DNA from: Odontocerum albicorne | Taxonomy: Eukaryota > Arthropoda > Insecta > Trichoptera > Odontoceridae | Length of the DNA: 64,000 bases | NCBI GenBank assembly: GCA_949825065.1 | Contig: OX463859.1 | Span: 4,874,217-4,938,216, forward strand | Direction: 5' to 3' | Shown here: in pieces, positions 12,058 to 22,262 of the stretch | Numbering within the stretch: position 1 is the stretch's first letter | Layout of the letters: every line of letters starts with the position of its first letter | The notes under the pieces: model-generated | The model's database searches: none | The model's input: only the letters and a program-made list of their open reading frames with translations | Told to the model about the DNA's origin: nothing | Position numbers and translations under genes: made by a program

Positions 12058-12175
12058 CCTGAACGCATTCATAGCTCAGTATATTATGAGCTATGAATGC
12101 ATTCAGGGATATGTTATATGTAGATCATAGATCATTATGTTATGAGCTATGAATGCGTTCAGGGATATGTTATGT
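12058..12175. repeat. Hairpin and repeated half-site
   Basis: A 21-base arm (CCTGAACGCATTCATAGCTC plus A) at 12058-12078 pairs with an inverse arm ending at 12106, with one mismatch and a loop of about 7 bases. The right half (GAGCTATGAATGCGTTCAGG) recurs at about 12145-12164. No known element family was assigned. Confidence 0.6.
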
Positions 12176-12395
12176 TTTATGTATACAAAATATATAACAC
12201 ACATGAAAAAAATTAAAAAAAGGAATATTGTGATATACCAATATGCATATACATATTTTGTTTTGGCAACTGAGCTTCCACCTTATTCCCAAATAACACT
12301 TAATTTACCCTTTGTGCAAGGGGGTGCAGATTTTATATCTTGTCCCCTGTCACAGAAGGCCCTTGCTATGCCTCTGAGACAATCATGAAGTATAT

Positions 12396-12555
12396 ATTGT
12401 AATTTATTTTTATCAAACACTGTTTATTCCACTTTTTTGTGATGGTATAGCCCTACCGGTTTCAAGGCTTTCACCTCATCTTCAGGGGAGCGCAAACAAG
12501 TTATACCGTCACAAAAAAGTGGAATAAACAGTGTTTGATAAAAATAAATTACAAT
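12396..12555. repeat. Foldback copy of the dispersed repeat tail
   Basis: Two arms of about 54 bp (12396-12449 and 12502-12555) are inverse complements with about one mismatch. The loop holds CCCTACCGGTTTCAAGG and CATCTTCAGGGGAGCGC. This is the same tail as at 4955-5070, but with an inverted partner. Confidence 0.75.
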
Positions 12556-12656
12556 GTCTTTAAACCTCCACAACGTTAATGCCTTAACTATAAACAACAT
12601 ATGAAGTATATATTTAATTAAAAAACATTCCTCATTTACACTTCATTCATTCATTT

Positions 12657-12885
12657 GCATGGTACCACTGAACATATCCGTGGTACATATCCTATTCCAT
12701 GGTACCATAAACATATCCATTCGCATGGTACCACTGAACATATCCGTTGTACATATCCTATTCCATGGTACCATAAACATTTCCATTCGCATGGTACCAC
12801 TGAACATATCCGTGGTACATATCCTATTCCATGGTACCATAAACATATCCATTCGCATGGTACCACTGAACATATCCAAATTGGC
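12657..12885. repeat. 66-bp minisatellite, about 3.4 copies
   Basis: Units start at 12659, 12725, 12791 and 12857, exactly 66 bp apart, with few differences. Each holds two GGTACC-containing blocks (CATGGTACCACTGAACATAT and CCATGGTACCATAAACATAT), so the unit is itself an old duplication. Because 66 is divisible by three, long artificial open frames appear on both strands. Confidence 0.92.
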
Positions 12886-13220
12886 AATGTTCAAGAGTAT
12901 TGAATACAATGTTGTATTTAGCTCTAATAATCGAGCCTTTCAAGAAGAAAGGAACTTTAAAGAAGAAGGAGAAGTCATCTCCGGTGGCATCATAACTTGT
13001 ACTCCAAGTCGCTCTTGGTACTGGGCCTTCTAATTACACTCGTCACAGATAGTGGCCATTCAAATAATTAATTAGGTTACACAACTTTTTCTCCTATAAA
13101 ACATGTTTTCCACTGTTATGTAAGTCTACTTGGCCAAATTTGATAATATTTTGTAATATACATACATAATGGAATCTAAATATACATATAAATATAAAAT
13201 TTACTTAAACAACTAATTAC

Positions 13221-13806
13221 TATACTCAAGAAAATGTAGCATGGTCCCTGTGACTTGAAATGTCATGTCTCAAAGGGATGGGGTAAAATCGTTTTTTTTT
13301 ACAAATCGAATAGTTTTTATACATCAAAAAATTGTTTTTCTTTTCGAAAGTTTAGAAACTGACGTTTTAATTCCTAATTTTCATTATACTGACTTTCTAA
13401 TGTATTGTATAATTTTTATATATCTTTAAATAGGCCAAGATCCACTATATGAATTAATACTAATTACGAACATTAAATTTTATGTATAAAAAAAATCGAA
13501 AATCCAATTATCGTATACCCCATCCCTAGCCAATGCAGACTAACGTAGTGACTTTTGACGAACGTCGCCAAATATTATTTGATTTTAATAAACTGACATA
13601 TTTTTGCTTTTGTAACAAGTGTATTAATTTGTCATTATCGTTAGTTTTTTGTAATGTATTTACCTAAATAACTTGCTGTTTATTAGAATCGAGGCTTATA
13701 TTAAAAAGTTGATAAAATAATTAAAATTACTGAACGTCGTTACAAAGCTGTATTGAGGCAAATTTGTGAAACATCACAGGGACCATGCTACATTTTCTTT
13801 AGTATA
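13221..13806. mobile_element. Long foldback MITE, copy 1 (beyond receptor B exon 4)
   Basis: The ends are inverted (CTCAAGAAAATGTAGCATGG and the inverse of CTAAAGAAAATGTAGCATGG) next to TA. The inside carries GGGATGGGGTAAAATCG, TTGGCTAGGGATGGGG (as its inverse) and AACGTCGTTACAAAG. Related copies are at 14190-14765, 28832-29414 and 36605-37170. No protein is encoded. Confidence 0.82.
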
Positions 13807-13972
13807 CTACTTTTATGTATCTAAATGTTAGTTTAAGATAAAGTTTTATTATTTTTTCATTAATTTTATGTATTATATTTGTATCAATTTGTCCTATGTG
13901 CATTTATTTGTAAAATTTTAATTATTGTGTCATAAATTAAATAAATAAATTTATTTTAAAAATTAATTAAGA

Positions 13973-14026
13973 TTATGTAAAAGTTTGCATTATGACAATT
14001 AGGTAAGTCATCAGTGCTCCAGTTAT
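13973..14026 (-). CDS. Receptor B exon 4 (TM7 end and stop)
   Basis: 54 bp: ITGALMTYLIVIMQTFT and TAA. The acceptor is a T-rich tract plus CAG (14027-14029). It is too short to be found as an open frame and was recognised by the TM7 motif and by homology to exon 4 of C and D. Confidence 0.9.
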   Translation of the reverse strand: MTGALMTYLIVIMQTFT

Positions 14027-17000
14027 CTGAAAAAATAAATAATATAAATTATTTGAAATGAATGACATGACTCTTATAACATAGTTATAGTTAAGTTTAA
14101 ACTTTTATTTTCAAGATTTACAACCCAATCACATCATCTCTTAAGTTTTCTTATCATCTATATGAGGATTTTGTTTACACAATGGTAATTATATTTCAGA
14201 AATTGTAGGACGGTTCCTGTGACAGTTCACAAATTTGCCCCAATACAACGTTGTAACGACGTTCAGTAATTTTAATTATTTTATCAACATTAATATAAGC
14301 CTCGATTCTAATAAATAGCAAGTTATTTAGGTAAAAACATTACATAAAACAAACAATAATGACAAATTAATACATCTTGTTACAAATTAGCAAAAATGTG
14401 TCAGTTTGTTAAAATCAAATAATATTTGGTGACATTTGTCAAAAGTCACTACGTTAGTCTGCATTGGCTAGGGATGGGGTATACGATAATTGGATTTTCG
14501 ATTTTTTTATACCTAAAATTAAATGTTCGTAATTAGTATTAATTCATAGTGGATCTTGGCCTATTTAAAGATGTATACAAATCAAACAATACATTAGAAA
14601 GTCAGTATAATGAAAATTAGGAATTAAAACGTGAGTTTAGAGAAAAACAATTTTTCGATTTATAAAAAAACTATTCGATTTGTAAAAAAAAACGATTTTA
14701 TCCCATCTCTTTGAGAAATGACATTTAAAATGTCGCATGACCTATCCTACATTTTCTGAAGTATAATTTAAATGTGGACCATCACCATTGATCTTGAATT
14801 GAACTATGTAGTATGGTTTACTTATTAATCCTACTAAGTCCCAAGCGATTCTCATTTGCAGTCCTCAATTTTTCTGTAAATTCAACATTGACTTAATTCA
14901 TCTGATATTAAAAAAAACAGTTTAACAATCTCTCATGGTGAGACCAAATGAGTGAGGTATGCTGAAAGATCTTATGCAGTGTTGCAAAGACCTGTTAAAC
15001 TAAAGTTTTGACTGCGATCTCTACTTTCTCCGATTTTTTGCTTTCCATCTTTTGGTTTCCGATTTTAAATCGCTCATTTTTTTACATGTGTATTGATTTG
15101 TATTGAATACACAGCACCGGAACGTGCGGATTTTTTTAGCACAGGTAAGGAAAGGTTAAAGAAACACTCAAATTTGTATTTTTACGAAACAGATACTCAC
15201 AGTGAAGAAAAATGAATTATCCACATTGAAAAATCCAGCTGCTGTGAAGTGTGGCCAAATGTGGCACATATACGTAGAGAACTGATGCATCTAGAAAAAA
15301 TGTTATTGCAATATTAAAATAAAAATACGGACTATAAAATAGATCTGAAATATAAAATTTTGAAAGGTTTTGACCGGAAACATCACACTGAAAGCTAAAA
15401 AAGGGGATCCATAAAGCCGACTTGACTGCGGTCATGCCACTAGCTTATTTGCGTGAACTTCATGAAAATTAACTATCTTCTTAAGTTAGACGTGTGGTCT
15501 GTTATCATCAGGATCTCCTCTCTTGAGATGTTGACTTCTAGCTATTATTTCATCTTCCTAGAGGTCTTCCCAAGAACCTCCACCCCCAAGGGTGAGACAA
15601 CTGTCAATGGATATTTCATGCATTGCTACATAGGGAACCCTTGTGGTGTCCATCCTTTCCACATGACCTCGCCAATGTCTTTTGCGGTTTCTACCCCAAC
15701 TTACAATATCTTCTTCTTCACATATTTCCCAGATATCAATGATTCTAACTCTCTCTCTTAATATTTTGCCTGTTATGACTCTAGGGGATGTTATTTTTTG
15801 TTGTAACTATCTACACTTATTTTTGTTGTATTTTTTGCATTATTTTTGTTGTGTCTATTCTAGACTGCCAATCGTATCAAAATTTGCTAAGATGATAAGT
15901 CCACAATAGTATTTTGGTGCTTATTTTGTCCTCCACAACAAAGTGAGGGACGTTAGTTCACATTCAATTGAATACTATAAAGTGTATGTCTGTTTCTAAG
16001 TACTAAGTTATTTAACTTGATAAATTACCTTTGATATGACTGCTTCATTACTTTCAATGGCCATCAATTTACCCACTTCATCTCCCATATCTTTTGACTG
16101 AAATAATAAATCTTAATTAATTAAAAAAATATTAAATTATTTAAAGTGCAATGCTATATTTTACCACATTATTGAATTATAGCTTCAAAACTGACACTTA
16201 TTGGTGAATCTCCATTACAGTGTTGTATAACTCTTCATTAATGAATTATAGCTTCAAATCTGACAATTGTTGGTGAATCTCCATTATAGTGTTGTATAAC
16301 TCTTCGTTATAAACAATGAACAAAGAAGATACAGACTAGCAGCAAGTACTAAAACTCTTTACTGTATATACGACATCACAAATTAGCTCAAAAAGTCATC
16401 TCTGGTAAGACCTACGACAAATCGCTCAAAAAGTCATATCTGGTAAGATCTAGGACAAATCGCTCAAAAAGTCAACTCTGGTAAGACATACGACAAATAG
16501 CTCAAAAAGTCATCTCTGGTAAGACATACGACAAATAGCTCAAAAAGTCATTTCTGGTAAGACCTAAGACCAATAGTTCAAAAAGTCATCTCTGGTAAGA
16601 CCTACGACAAATAGCTCAAAAAGTCATCTCTGGTAAGACATACGACAAATAGCTCAAAAAGTCATCTCTGGTAAGACCTACGACAAGTAGCTCAAAAAGT
16701 CATCTCCGGTAAGACCCAATATACTCCACTTTTAATTGTGATTTTTATCCTGGTCATGAGTAATGAACATTTAATTCAATACTCTATAACTTGGTTGCTT
16801 TATTGTCATAAGGGATTCTCTTATATAAAAACCAGGTGTCTCGCAATTTCAACTCCCGTTAGTACCCATTTTTAACCCTGAGAGATCGGCGCACTGCTAT
16901 AGCAGTGGAAGAAATTTGTTCAACCCTTGTATTCTTAATTGAATATCATTCATTTAGAATACAAGGGGACATATTCTAAAATATATTTATGTTGTAAAAA

Positions 17001-20000
17001 TATTTGTTTTTTGTTTTTTTTGTTGTTTAAAATAAATGTTTATCACGAACGTCCGAATCGTAAATATATCTCTGCACTAGATAGACAATTATATTTTTTT
17101 CTCGTAGCACTCTCAGAGTTAAAAAAGCTTCTTCACGGTATGTTAAAAATAAAGCACTTTTTAGCGGTACGTTAGTTTACCATATATTTCCCAAATACTA
17201 TACATATTTTACAGAGTGATTCTACAGGTTTTGAACCAAGTTTAAATTCATAAAGCAAATTTGATCAAATTACACCACGTTCAACTGATATTTTAAAAGT
17301 GTTTTAAGACACAAAACATACCAATCAACTGATGTATAATATCAGTACTCAATAATATACATAAAAACTTGGGTTCTGTAAGTCATAACAAGATATAAAA
17401 AGTCACTGCAGTCAAATCGACCGAAAACACCACGAAATGTTTTAGTTATTTATTAATCCTTCCTGTGCTGAAAAAATCTGCCCGTTCCGGTGTTGTGTAT
17501 TGAATACACGTGTAAAAATAAAAGGGGTTCGAATTGTTAGTAGGGTAACAGTGACTTACACTATGCTGGAAGGTGTAAGTCTATAATATGCTGTGGAACG
17601 CCGAGTTGCATACTATCAGCAACACTACTGGCTAGTCCGATTCGTTAGCGTCCCCGTCGCGAACCCTGGGCAATGTAGTCACACTATGTGGATCATAGCA
17701 GATAGCGGAAGGATGAAAGGCGAGTCTCTGGCGCCTAAAAACCAGACCCCACCAGCTAAGGGAAGGAAAAAAACCCTAACAGAAAACCAGGGCAGGGTCT
17801 CAGGCCTTAAGGTGGCAGCCCCACCAGGGACCTAAGATACGATGGGTTAATCACCTGTCTATCTGAAACCACACGATTATGAAACCAAAAAAGGAGGCCG
17901 GGGCCCACAATGGGCTGTAGCGCCATTGATGATGATGTAAAAATAAAAAATTTAAAATCGGAAAAATAAGAACATTCATAGCCAATCGCTTAAATTAATT
18001 AAATTTGAAGTTAAAAGTGATAATAATTGAAATTTCATTGAACTGCCACACGTTTGATTGTATTGGTGAATTTATTCCCGATTTTCACAAAATATCTCTG
18101 ATGTGGCCGATAAGTGCTAATTATTATTATAGTTCAGAAATTCTAAGATGAGTCCTGTGACAGCTCACAAATTTGCCCCAATACAACCTTGTAACGATGC
18201 TCAGTAATTTTAATTATTTTATCAACTTTAATATAAGTCTCAATTCTAATAAATAGCAAGTTATTTAGGTAAATACATTACATAAGGTTGTATTGGGGAA
18301 AATTTGTGAGCTGTCACAGGACTCATCCTAGAATTTCCGAACTATAATATGTATTATTTTTTTCATTCAATGCGTTATTTTTTTATTTGACACTTTTATT
18401 GCAATTGTAATGCGTTAATGTATTACGAAGGAATACCTAAAATCTGAACCCAGTATTCTTATATTTATAGAGATATTAAAGTTTTTAGAAGCAATGTGTA
18501 CTAGTTACACATCACAGGACAGGAAGGGTTAAAATGGATTGTAGCTAAAAGGGTTAACTCAAACAGAATGGCTTAAAACTTAATTGTGAAAAAAATCTAG
18601 ACAGTAAACTTGACTTTAAGTAACAGACGTGTTTTGCTTTACAAAAGCATTGTCAAAGAATAGATTATTTTCATATTTAAATGTGAAAAACTTCTACACA
18701 AAATTCTATTATTACGTGAGTTATGCAATATCAATTATTTGTTTATTGAGTTCTGCAATATCCAATTATTTGTTTATTGAGTTCTGCAATATCCAATTAT
18801 TTGTTTATTGAGTTCTGCAATATCCAATTATTTGTTTATTGAGTTCTGCAATATCCAATTATTTGTTTATTGAGTTCTGCAATATCCAATTATTTGTTTA
18901 TTGAGTTCTGCAATATCAAATTATTTGTTTATTGAGTTCTGCAATATCCAATTACTTGTTTATTGAGTTCTGCAATATCCAATTATTTGTTTATTGAGTT
19001 CTGCAATATCCAATTATTTGTTTATTGAGTTCTGCAATATCCAATTATTTGTTTATTGAGTTCTGCAATATCCAATTATTTGTTTATTGAGTTCTGCAAT
19101 ATCCAATTATTTGTTTATTGAGTTCTGCAATATCAATTAATAGTAGGATTAACTTACCTCACATTCACAACTGTTGCATGTATAAATTATAATAAAGATA
19201 TTTGTTGAATACAAAAGAAGCTGCAGGACATCAAAAATGGTTAACGTGACATCCAAGTCCGGTCGCTTTCCATCCAGAAGATTGGCCACATAATACAACG
19301 TGCAGTAAAAATTCATCACGACATTATAAAAGGACAAAAATAGCAAAACAAGTATTTTGCCACCAAAGTATACATTGATAAGTTGAGAACCTTCATAAAT
19401 CTTGCTATAAACTTTCCAAATAACTTGGATTCTTTTGATTTTTGCTTTACTCATTAATTTTTTTACTGTATAATAAAATTTTCCTGTCTTTGGATCGCAA
19501 AGAGTAAAAGTGTTCTTTAAATTCAGTGACTCGTTCAAATCTCTATGTATTATTTTCAAAAAATATGTCAATATATACGTAAATGATGTGTATAACGAAA
19601 TTATTGATGAAGTCATTGTAATCGTTTTTATAACAAAGAAACCATAAACCACTAAATAATACATTTTTCCATTTCTATAAATTGCAGATATGATATTCAG
19701 AATATTCAAGACTTGTAAAAAGATTTCTTTTTTAAGCAGTATTTTTTTTAATTTACGAGAGTCAATATTTACACCGATAGAACAAAGATTCGCGGTGATA
19801 TTTTCAAAAGTTTCCAATATTTGAGACAGACTGTCTCTTTTAGAGAATGCATTAAAAAATAGATAGCTCGATGCTATTATATCAACGGTCACATCATTCT
19901 TGAAAAAATTACGGGAACCGTTTTCATTTCCAACTATCAACATTATTTTCCACCAACTAAAATATAAACCTATTTGAGTGAATACAGAAATGAAGAGTAG

Positions 20001-20135
20001 AAATATGTCGATATAGGTTTTGGAATTCTCGTGTACCACTCGAAACCTGAACGGAATAACACCTGTTATGCTCGGCATAAACCATAAACCTCTATTAGTT
20101 TTGTTAAATAATGTTCCTCCTATTTTAGTTGCCAT
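13973..20135 (-). CDS. Gustatory receptor B, complete four-exon gene
   Basis: Insect gustatory receptor (7tm_7) family, predicted neuronal membrane channel subunit, ligand unknown. Join of 19158-20135, 16029-16097, 15201-15290 and 13973-14026: 396 residues with no stop or frameshift, all introns phase 0. Start MATKIGGTLF; a PSITGVIPF motif near residue 21-29; TM1 about 41-65; exon 1 ends CNSCECE. Exon 3 carries the family signature TAAGFF.VDNS. The last exon gives LMTYLIVIMQTFT, a variant of the family TM7 motif TYhhhhhQF with Thr instead of Phe. A possible AATAAA signal lies at 13950-13955, 18 bases past the stop. Closest paralogue here is receptor C. Introns (3060, 738 and 1174 bp) hold two minisatellites and several MITEs. 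Confidence 0.92.
14190..14765. mobile_element. Long foldback MITE, copy 2, inverted relative to copy 1
   Basis: Same family as 13221-13806 but in the opposite orientation. It starts TATTTCAGAAATTGTAGG and ends CCTACATTTTCTGAAGTATA. It lies in receptor B intron 3, about 160 bp upstream of exon 4 in gene direction. It shares GCATTGGCTAGGGATGGGG and GTAACGACGTTCAG. Confidence 0.82.
15040..15159. mobile_element. Truncated TTAA MITE, family 1
   Basis: Only one end is left: GATTTTAAATCGCTCATTT, then a GTATTGAATACACAGCACCGG block, ending in AGGTAAGGAAAGGTTAA at 15159. It matches an end of the 2914-3552 and 56824-57434 copies. It lies 41 bp from receptor B exon 3, inside intron 3. Confidence 0.68.
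15201..15290 (-). CDS. Receptor B exon 3
   Basis: 90 bp, 30 codons, beginning MHQFSTYMCHIWPHF and ending DNSFFFT. Acceptor AG at 15291-15292 and donor GTGAGT at 15195-15200. Length and reading match exon 3 of C and D exactly. Confidence 0.92.
15500..15960 (-). pseudogene. Probable decayed LINE fragment
   Basis: The minus strand gives scattered words such as GHVERMDTTRVPYVAMHE, like the C-terminal tail of non-LTR retrotransposons, with stops between. It occupies most of receptor B intron 2. Family not resolved. Confidence 0.4.
16029..16097 (-). CDS. Receptor B exon 2
   Basis: 69 bp reading SKDMGDEVGKLMAIESNEAV then ISK. Acceptor AG at 16098-16099 and donor GTAATT at 16023-16028, a slightly weak donor because G is missing at +5. 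Confidence 0.9.
16386..16718. repeat. 38-bp minisatellite in receptor B intron 1
   Basis: About 8.7 units of 38 bp with core AGCTCAAAAAGTCATCTC and TGGTAAGACCTACGACAAA. Point differences occur between units (CCTAC, CATAC, CTAAG). Confidence 0.9.
16872..17122. mobile_element. TTAA MITE, family 2, copy 1
   Basis: TTAA at both edges, with inner ends CCCTGAGAGATCGG and CTCTCAGAG. Carries GCACTGCTATAGCAGTG (a palindrome) and GGACGTTCGTGATAAA as its inverse. An opposite-orientation copy is at 56106-56354 in receptor D. About 250 bp, noncoding. TTAA target and CC ends suggest piggyBac-type mobilisation. Confidence 0.8.
17524..17936 (+). mobile_element. LINE-like 3' tail insertion with 12-bp target duplication
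   Basis: Flanked by GTAAAAATAAAA on both sides (17512-17523 and 17937-17948). It ends GGGCTGTAGCGCCATTGATG plus ATG repeats. A short 3' microsatellite tail and a variable target duplication fit target-primed insertion by an RTE-like element. An 80-codon frame at 17593-17835 has no recognised domain. Confidence 0.68.
18128..18346. mobile_element. Short foldback MITE, copy 1
   Basis: About 219 bp. The ends TATAGTTCAGAAATTCTAAG and the inverse TATAGTTCGGAAATTCTAGG extend into long inverted arms (GAGTCCTGTGACAGCTCACA, then CAAATTTGCCCCAATACAAC). A near-twin is at 56483-56701. The inner words are shared with the long foldback MITE. Confidence 0.85.
18718..19136. repeat. 31-bp minisatellite at the receptor B intron 1 donor side
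   Basis: About 13 near-identical units of 31 bp (TTATTGAGTTCTGCAATATC and CAATTATTTGT). The last unit ends about 20 bp from the first coding exon's 5' splice site at 19152-19157. Confidence 0.93.
19158..20135 (-). CDS. Receptor B exon 1
   Basis: 326 codons from ATG at 20133-20135 to the phase-0 donor GTAAGT at 19152-19157. It holds six hydrophobic segments. Confidence 0.92.
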
Positions 20136-20639
20136 TTTTTGTGAACAATTAATAAAATTATAATTATAAATTTTGCCTTAATTGACTATTCATATTTGAT
20201 TATTCATGAATTATTTTCTGTTTCTTCCCATACAACGAATACTGAACTGTTGATTTTTCTATTTTTTTTTTTCTATTTTAATGGCTTATTATTTATATTT
20301 AAGTTTGATACAGGTTTCAGTACAAATAATTATTCAAACTCTAACAATTTTTCAGCTTCTTTCAATCAAAATATAACATTTTTTTTGCATAAACTTAAAC
20401 ACTAACTATAATGAAATAACACAATTCAAAAAGAAAATGAAAAACAAATTTGATGTAATGTCCAAAACTCACATGCATACTAAAATACTGAAAACTTGAT
20501 TATCGTACAGTCACATAACTTGCTTTTTATTTTTTCTTATCTGAACACCTTTTTTCGCGCATTAGAAAGTGTCTTGTTTACTGTTTAAGCCATTAAAAAG
20601 TTACTTAACGTTATAAGCCAAAGGCCCAGTGCTTTTTTT
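20136..20639. other. Upstream region of receptor B
   Basis: AT-rich sequence directly 5' of receptor B. It should hold the promoter, but no core promoter element can be called from sequence alone. A T-rich run is at 20259-20280. Confidence 0.35.
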
Positions 20640-20992
20640 TTGCGGTGAAGTGGCGCTCCACCACCTTTTTTACGGTTTACAAAAAGCTTGACAAGAAGTG
20701 AGCTCCGGCACCTTTTTTTTTGCGGTGTAGCGCAGTGGAGTGGCACTCTACCTCCTTTTTTACGGTTTACAAAAAGCTTGACAAGAAGTGAGCTCCGGCA
20801 CCTTTTTTTTTGCGGTGTAGCGCAGTGGAGTGGCACTCTACCACCTTTTTTACGGTTTACAAAAAGCTTGACAAGAAGTGAGCTCCGGCACCTTTTTTTT
20901 TGCGGTGTAGCGCAGTGGAGTGGCACTCCACCACCTTTTTTACGGTTTACAAAAAGCTTGACAAGAAGTGAGCTCCAGCACCTTTTTTTAAA
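20625..20992. repeat. 90-bp minisatellite, about four copies
   Basis: Units repeat every 90 bp (AGCTCCGGCACC at 20701, 20791 and 20881), with GCGGTGTAGCGCAGTGGAGT and ACGGTTTACAAAAAGCTTG. A related word (GCGGTGGAGCGCAGTGGAGC) is at 44958-44980, so the unit came from a dispersed sequence. Frames are open because 90 is a multiple of three. Confidence 0.9.
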
Positions 20993-21700
20993 AAAAGCAC
21001 TTGCTAATACCTATATCATATACAAATTTATATCTTAAAAACTAACCTAATTTATATATTATAACTATTAACTAACTTAATTTTAATTTCATACATATAA
21101 TTTCATTTTTAATAATCTTTAACTTATAACTAGATAAAAATTCTTACAACTAATTATTTTAATACTTATTATTTAACAAGTACATGTACACTCATTCAAG
21201 CTACTTGCAATCCATCACATTCTCTCAGACCTTGGTCTTCCCTACAGGTGGACTAATCAGGCAACAGATGATGCAACGGGAGCCTGTGCTTATAGCGGAA
21301 AGATAAATCGGACTTTCTCTCGTAACCCCAGGGCAACGATTAGAGGACTGCTGTGATTCTGTAGGTTTTTCTATAATTTCACAGTCCAAACGATGATATG
21401 GTGTTGGAGGATTTCTTCGCGCTGTCCGGCGTGAAGTCGGAAGAGGTTTGTTTTGAGATGGCTGTTCTTGAATGCCTTGTTCTACATTCGTTGTAGCTTT
21501 AGGTGATCTGATTGTATGAATGTGAGAAATGCTTCTTTACCTAAAATGAATGTTAAATTGATAGTTAATTATGACAAGAGCTTTTAATAAATTGTTAAAA
21601 TATTTTTTTTATATTCGCTAGTATCGCATTTAAAAACTTTCAGAAGTGGAATATAAATGAAAAGCTGATTATTCAGCTGAGGATTCTGTGATAATTCAGG
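20993..21700. other. Unassigned AT-rich sequence
   Basis: No gene was recognised. 21230-21540 is less AT-rich but shows no convincing reading frame. Confidence 0.35.
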
Positions 21701-21709
21701 TCCAGAAAC

Positions 21710-22262
21710 CGAAGTCAAGTGCAGAATTGAATCATCTCATGCGACTTTTAAAAAAATGAGAATCGTATTCTGCGATGATAATCTAAACTTGAAACTTCGA
21801 CAACGGTTAGTCAAACGCTACGTTTGGTCAGTGTTATTACATGGAGTGGAATCATGGACCCTTCAAGTTGGTAGTATGAACCGACTGGAAGCATTCAAAA
21901 TGTGGATGCACCAGAGAATGCTACAGATACCCTGGACGGATATGGTCAGCAACACAAGGGCTCTTCAAAGAGCCAAAGTTGATAGAGAGTTGCTGACTAA
22001 TATTAAAATCCGAAAGGTGTCCTACTTGGGTCATGTACTTAGAGGAGCAAAGTACAAATTACTGCACCTGATCATCCAAGGCAAAATAGAAGGCCGAAGA
22101 GATGTTGGCAGGAGGCAAATTTCTTGGCTCCGCAATATACGTGATTTAACTGGCATAAGGGGCGTTGGAGATCTTTTTCGAGCTCCCGGGGACAAAGATG
22201 TCTACTCTCAAGTGATATTCAACGTTAGGGGACCTGACATGACACTGGGAAGAAGAACGTAA
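21710..22262 (+). pseudogene. Non-LTR retrotransposon ORF2 C-terminus (best copy)
   Basis: A continuous 168-codon frame from 21756 reads LVKRYVWSVLLHGVESWTL, then MNRLEAFKMWMHQRMLQIPW, VSYLGHVLRGAKYKLL and GRRQISWLRNIRDLTG. This is the region after the RT domain in insect LINE proteins (YG.E.W, R.L.I.W, LGH..R). The RT domain itself is absent, so the copy is 5'-truncated. Fragments of the same family are at 5190-5592 (plus) and 42781-43070 (minus). Its tail resembles their GAA tail. Confidence 0.75.

Larger units (their letters stand above)
17454..18532. mobile_element. TTAA MITE, family 1, with two nested insertions
   Basis: The outer ends are TTAATCCTTCCTGTGCTG and CAGGAAGGGTTAA, as in 56824-57434. 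The copy is longer than its relatives because a LINE-like tail (17524-17936) and a short foldback MITE (18128-18346) have been inserted. It lies in receptor B intron 1. Confidence 0.75.

Noticed and set aside
12643..13033. Open frames on both strands over the 66-bp array
   Set aside because: A unit length divisible by three keeps frames open; no domain or context.
17593..17835. 80-codon frame as a gene
   Set aside because: It lies within a transposon insertion bounded by a 12-bp target duplication.
20585..21038. Frames of 113 and 116 codons over the 90-bp array
   Set aside because: Same artefact of a stop-free unit divisible by three.
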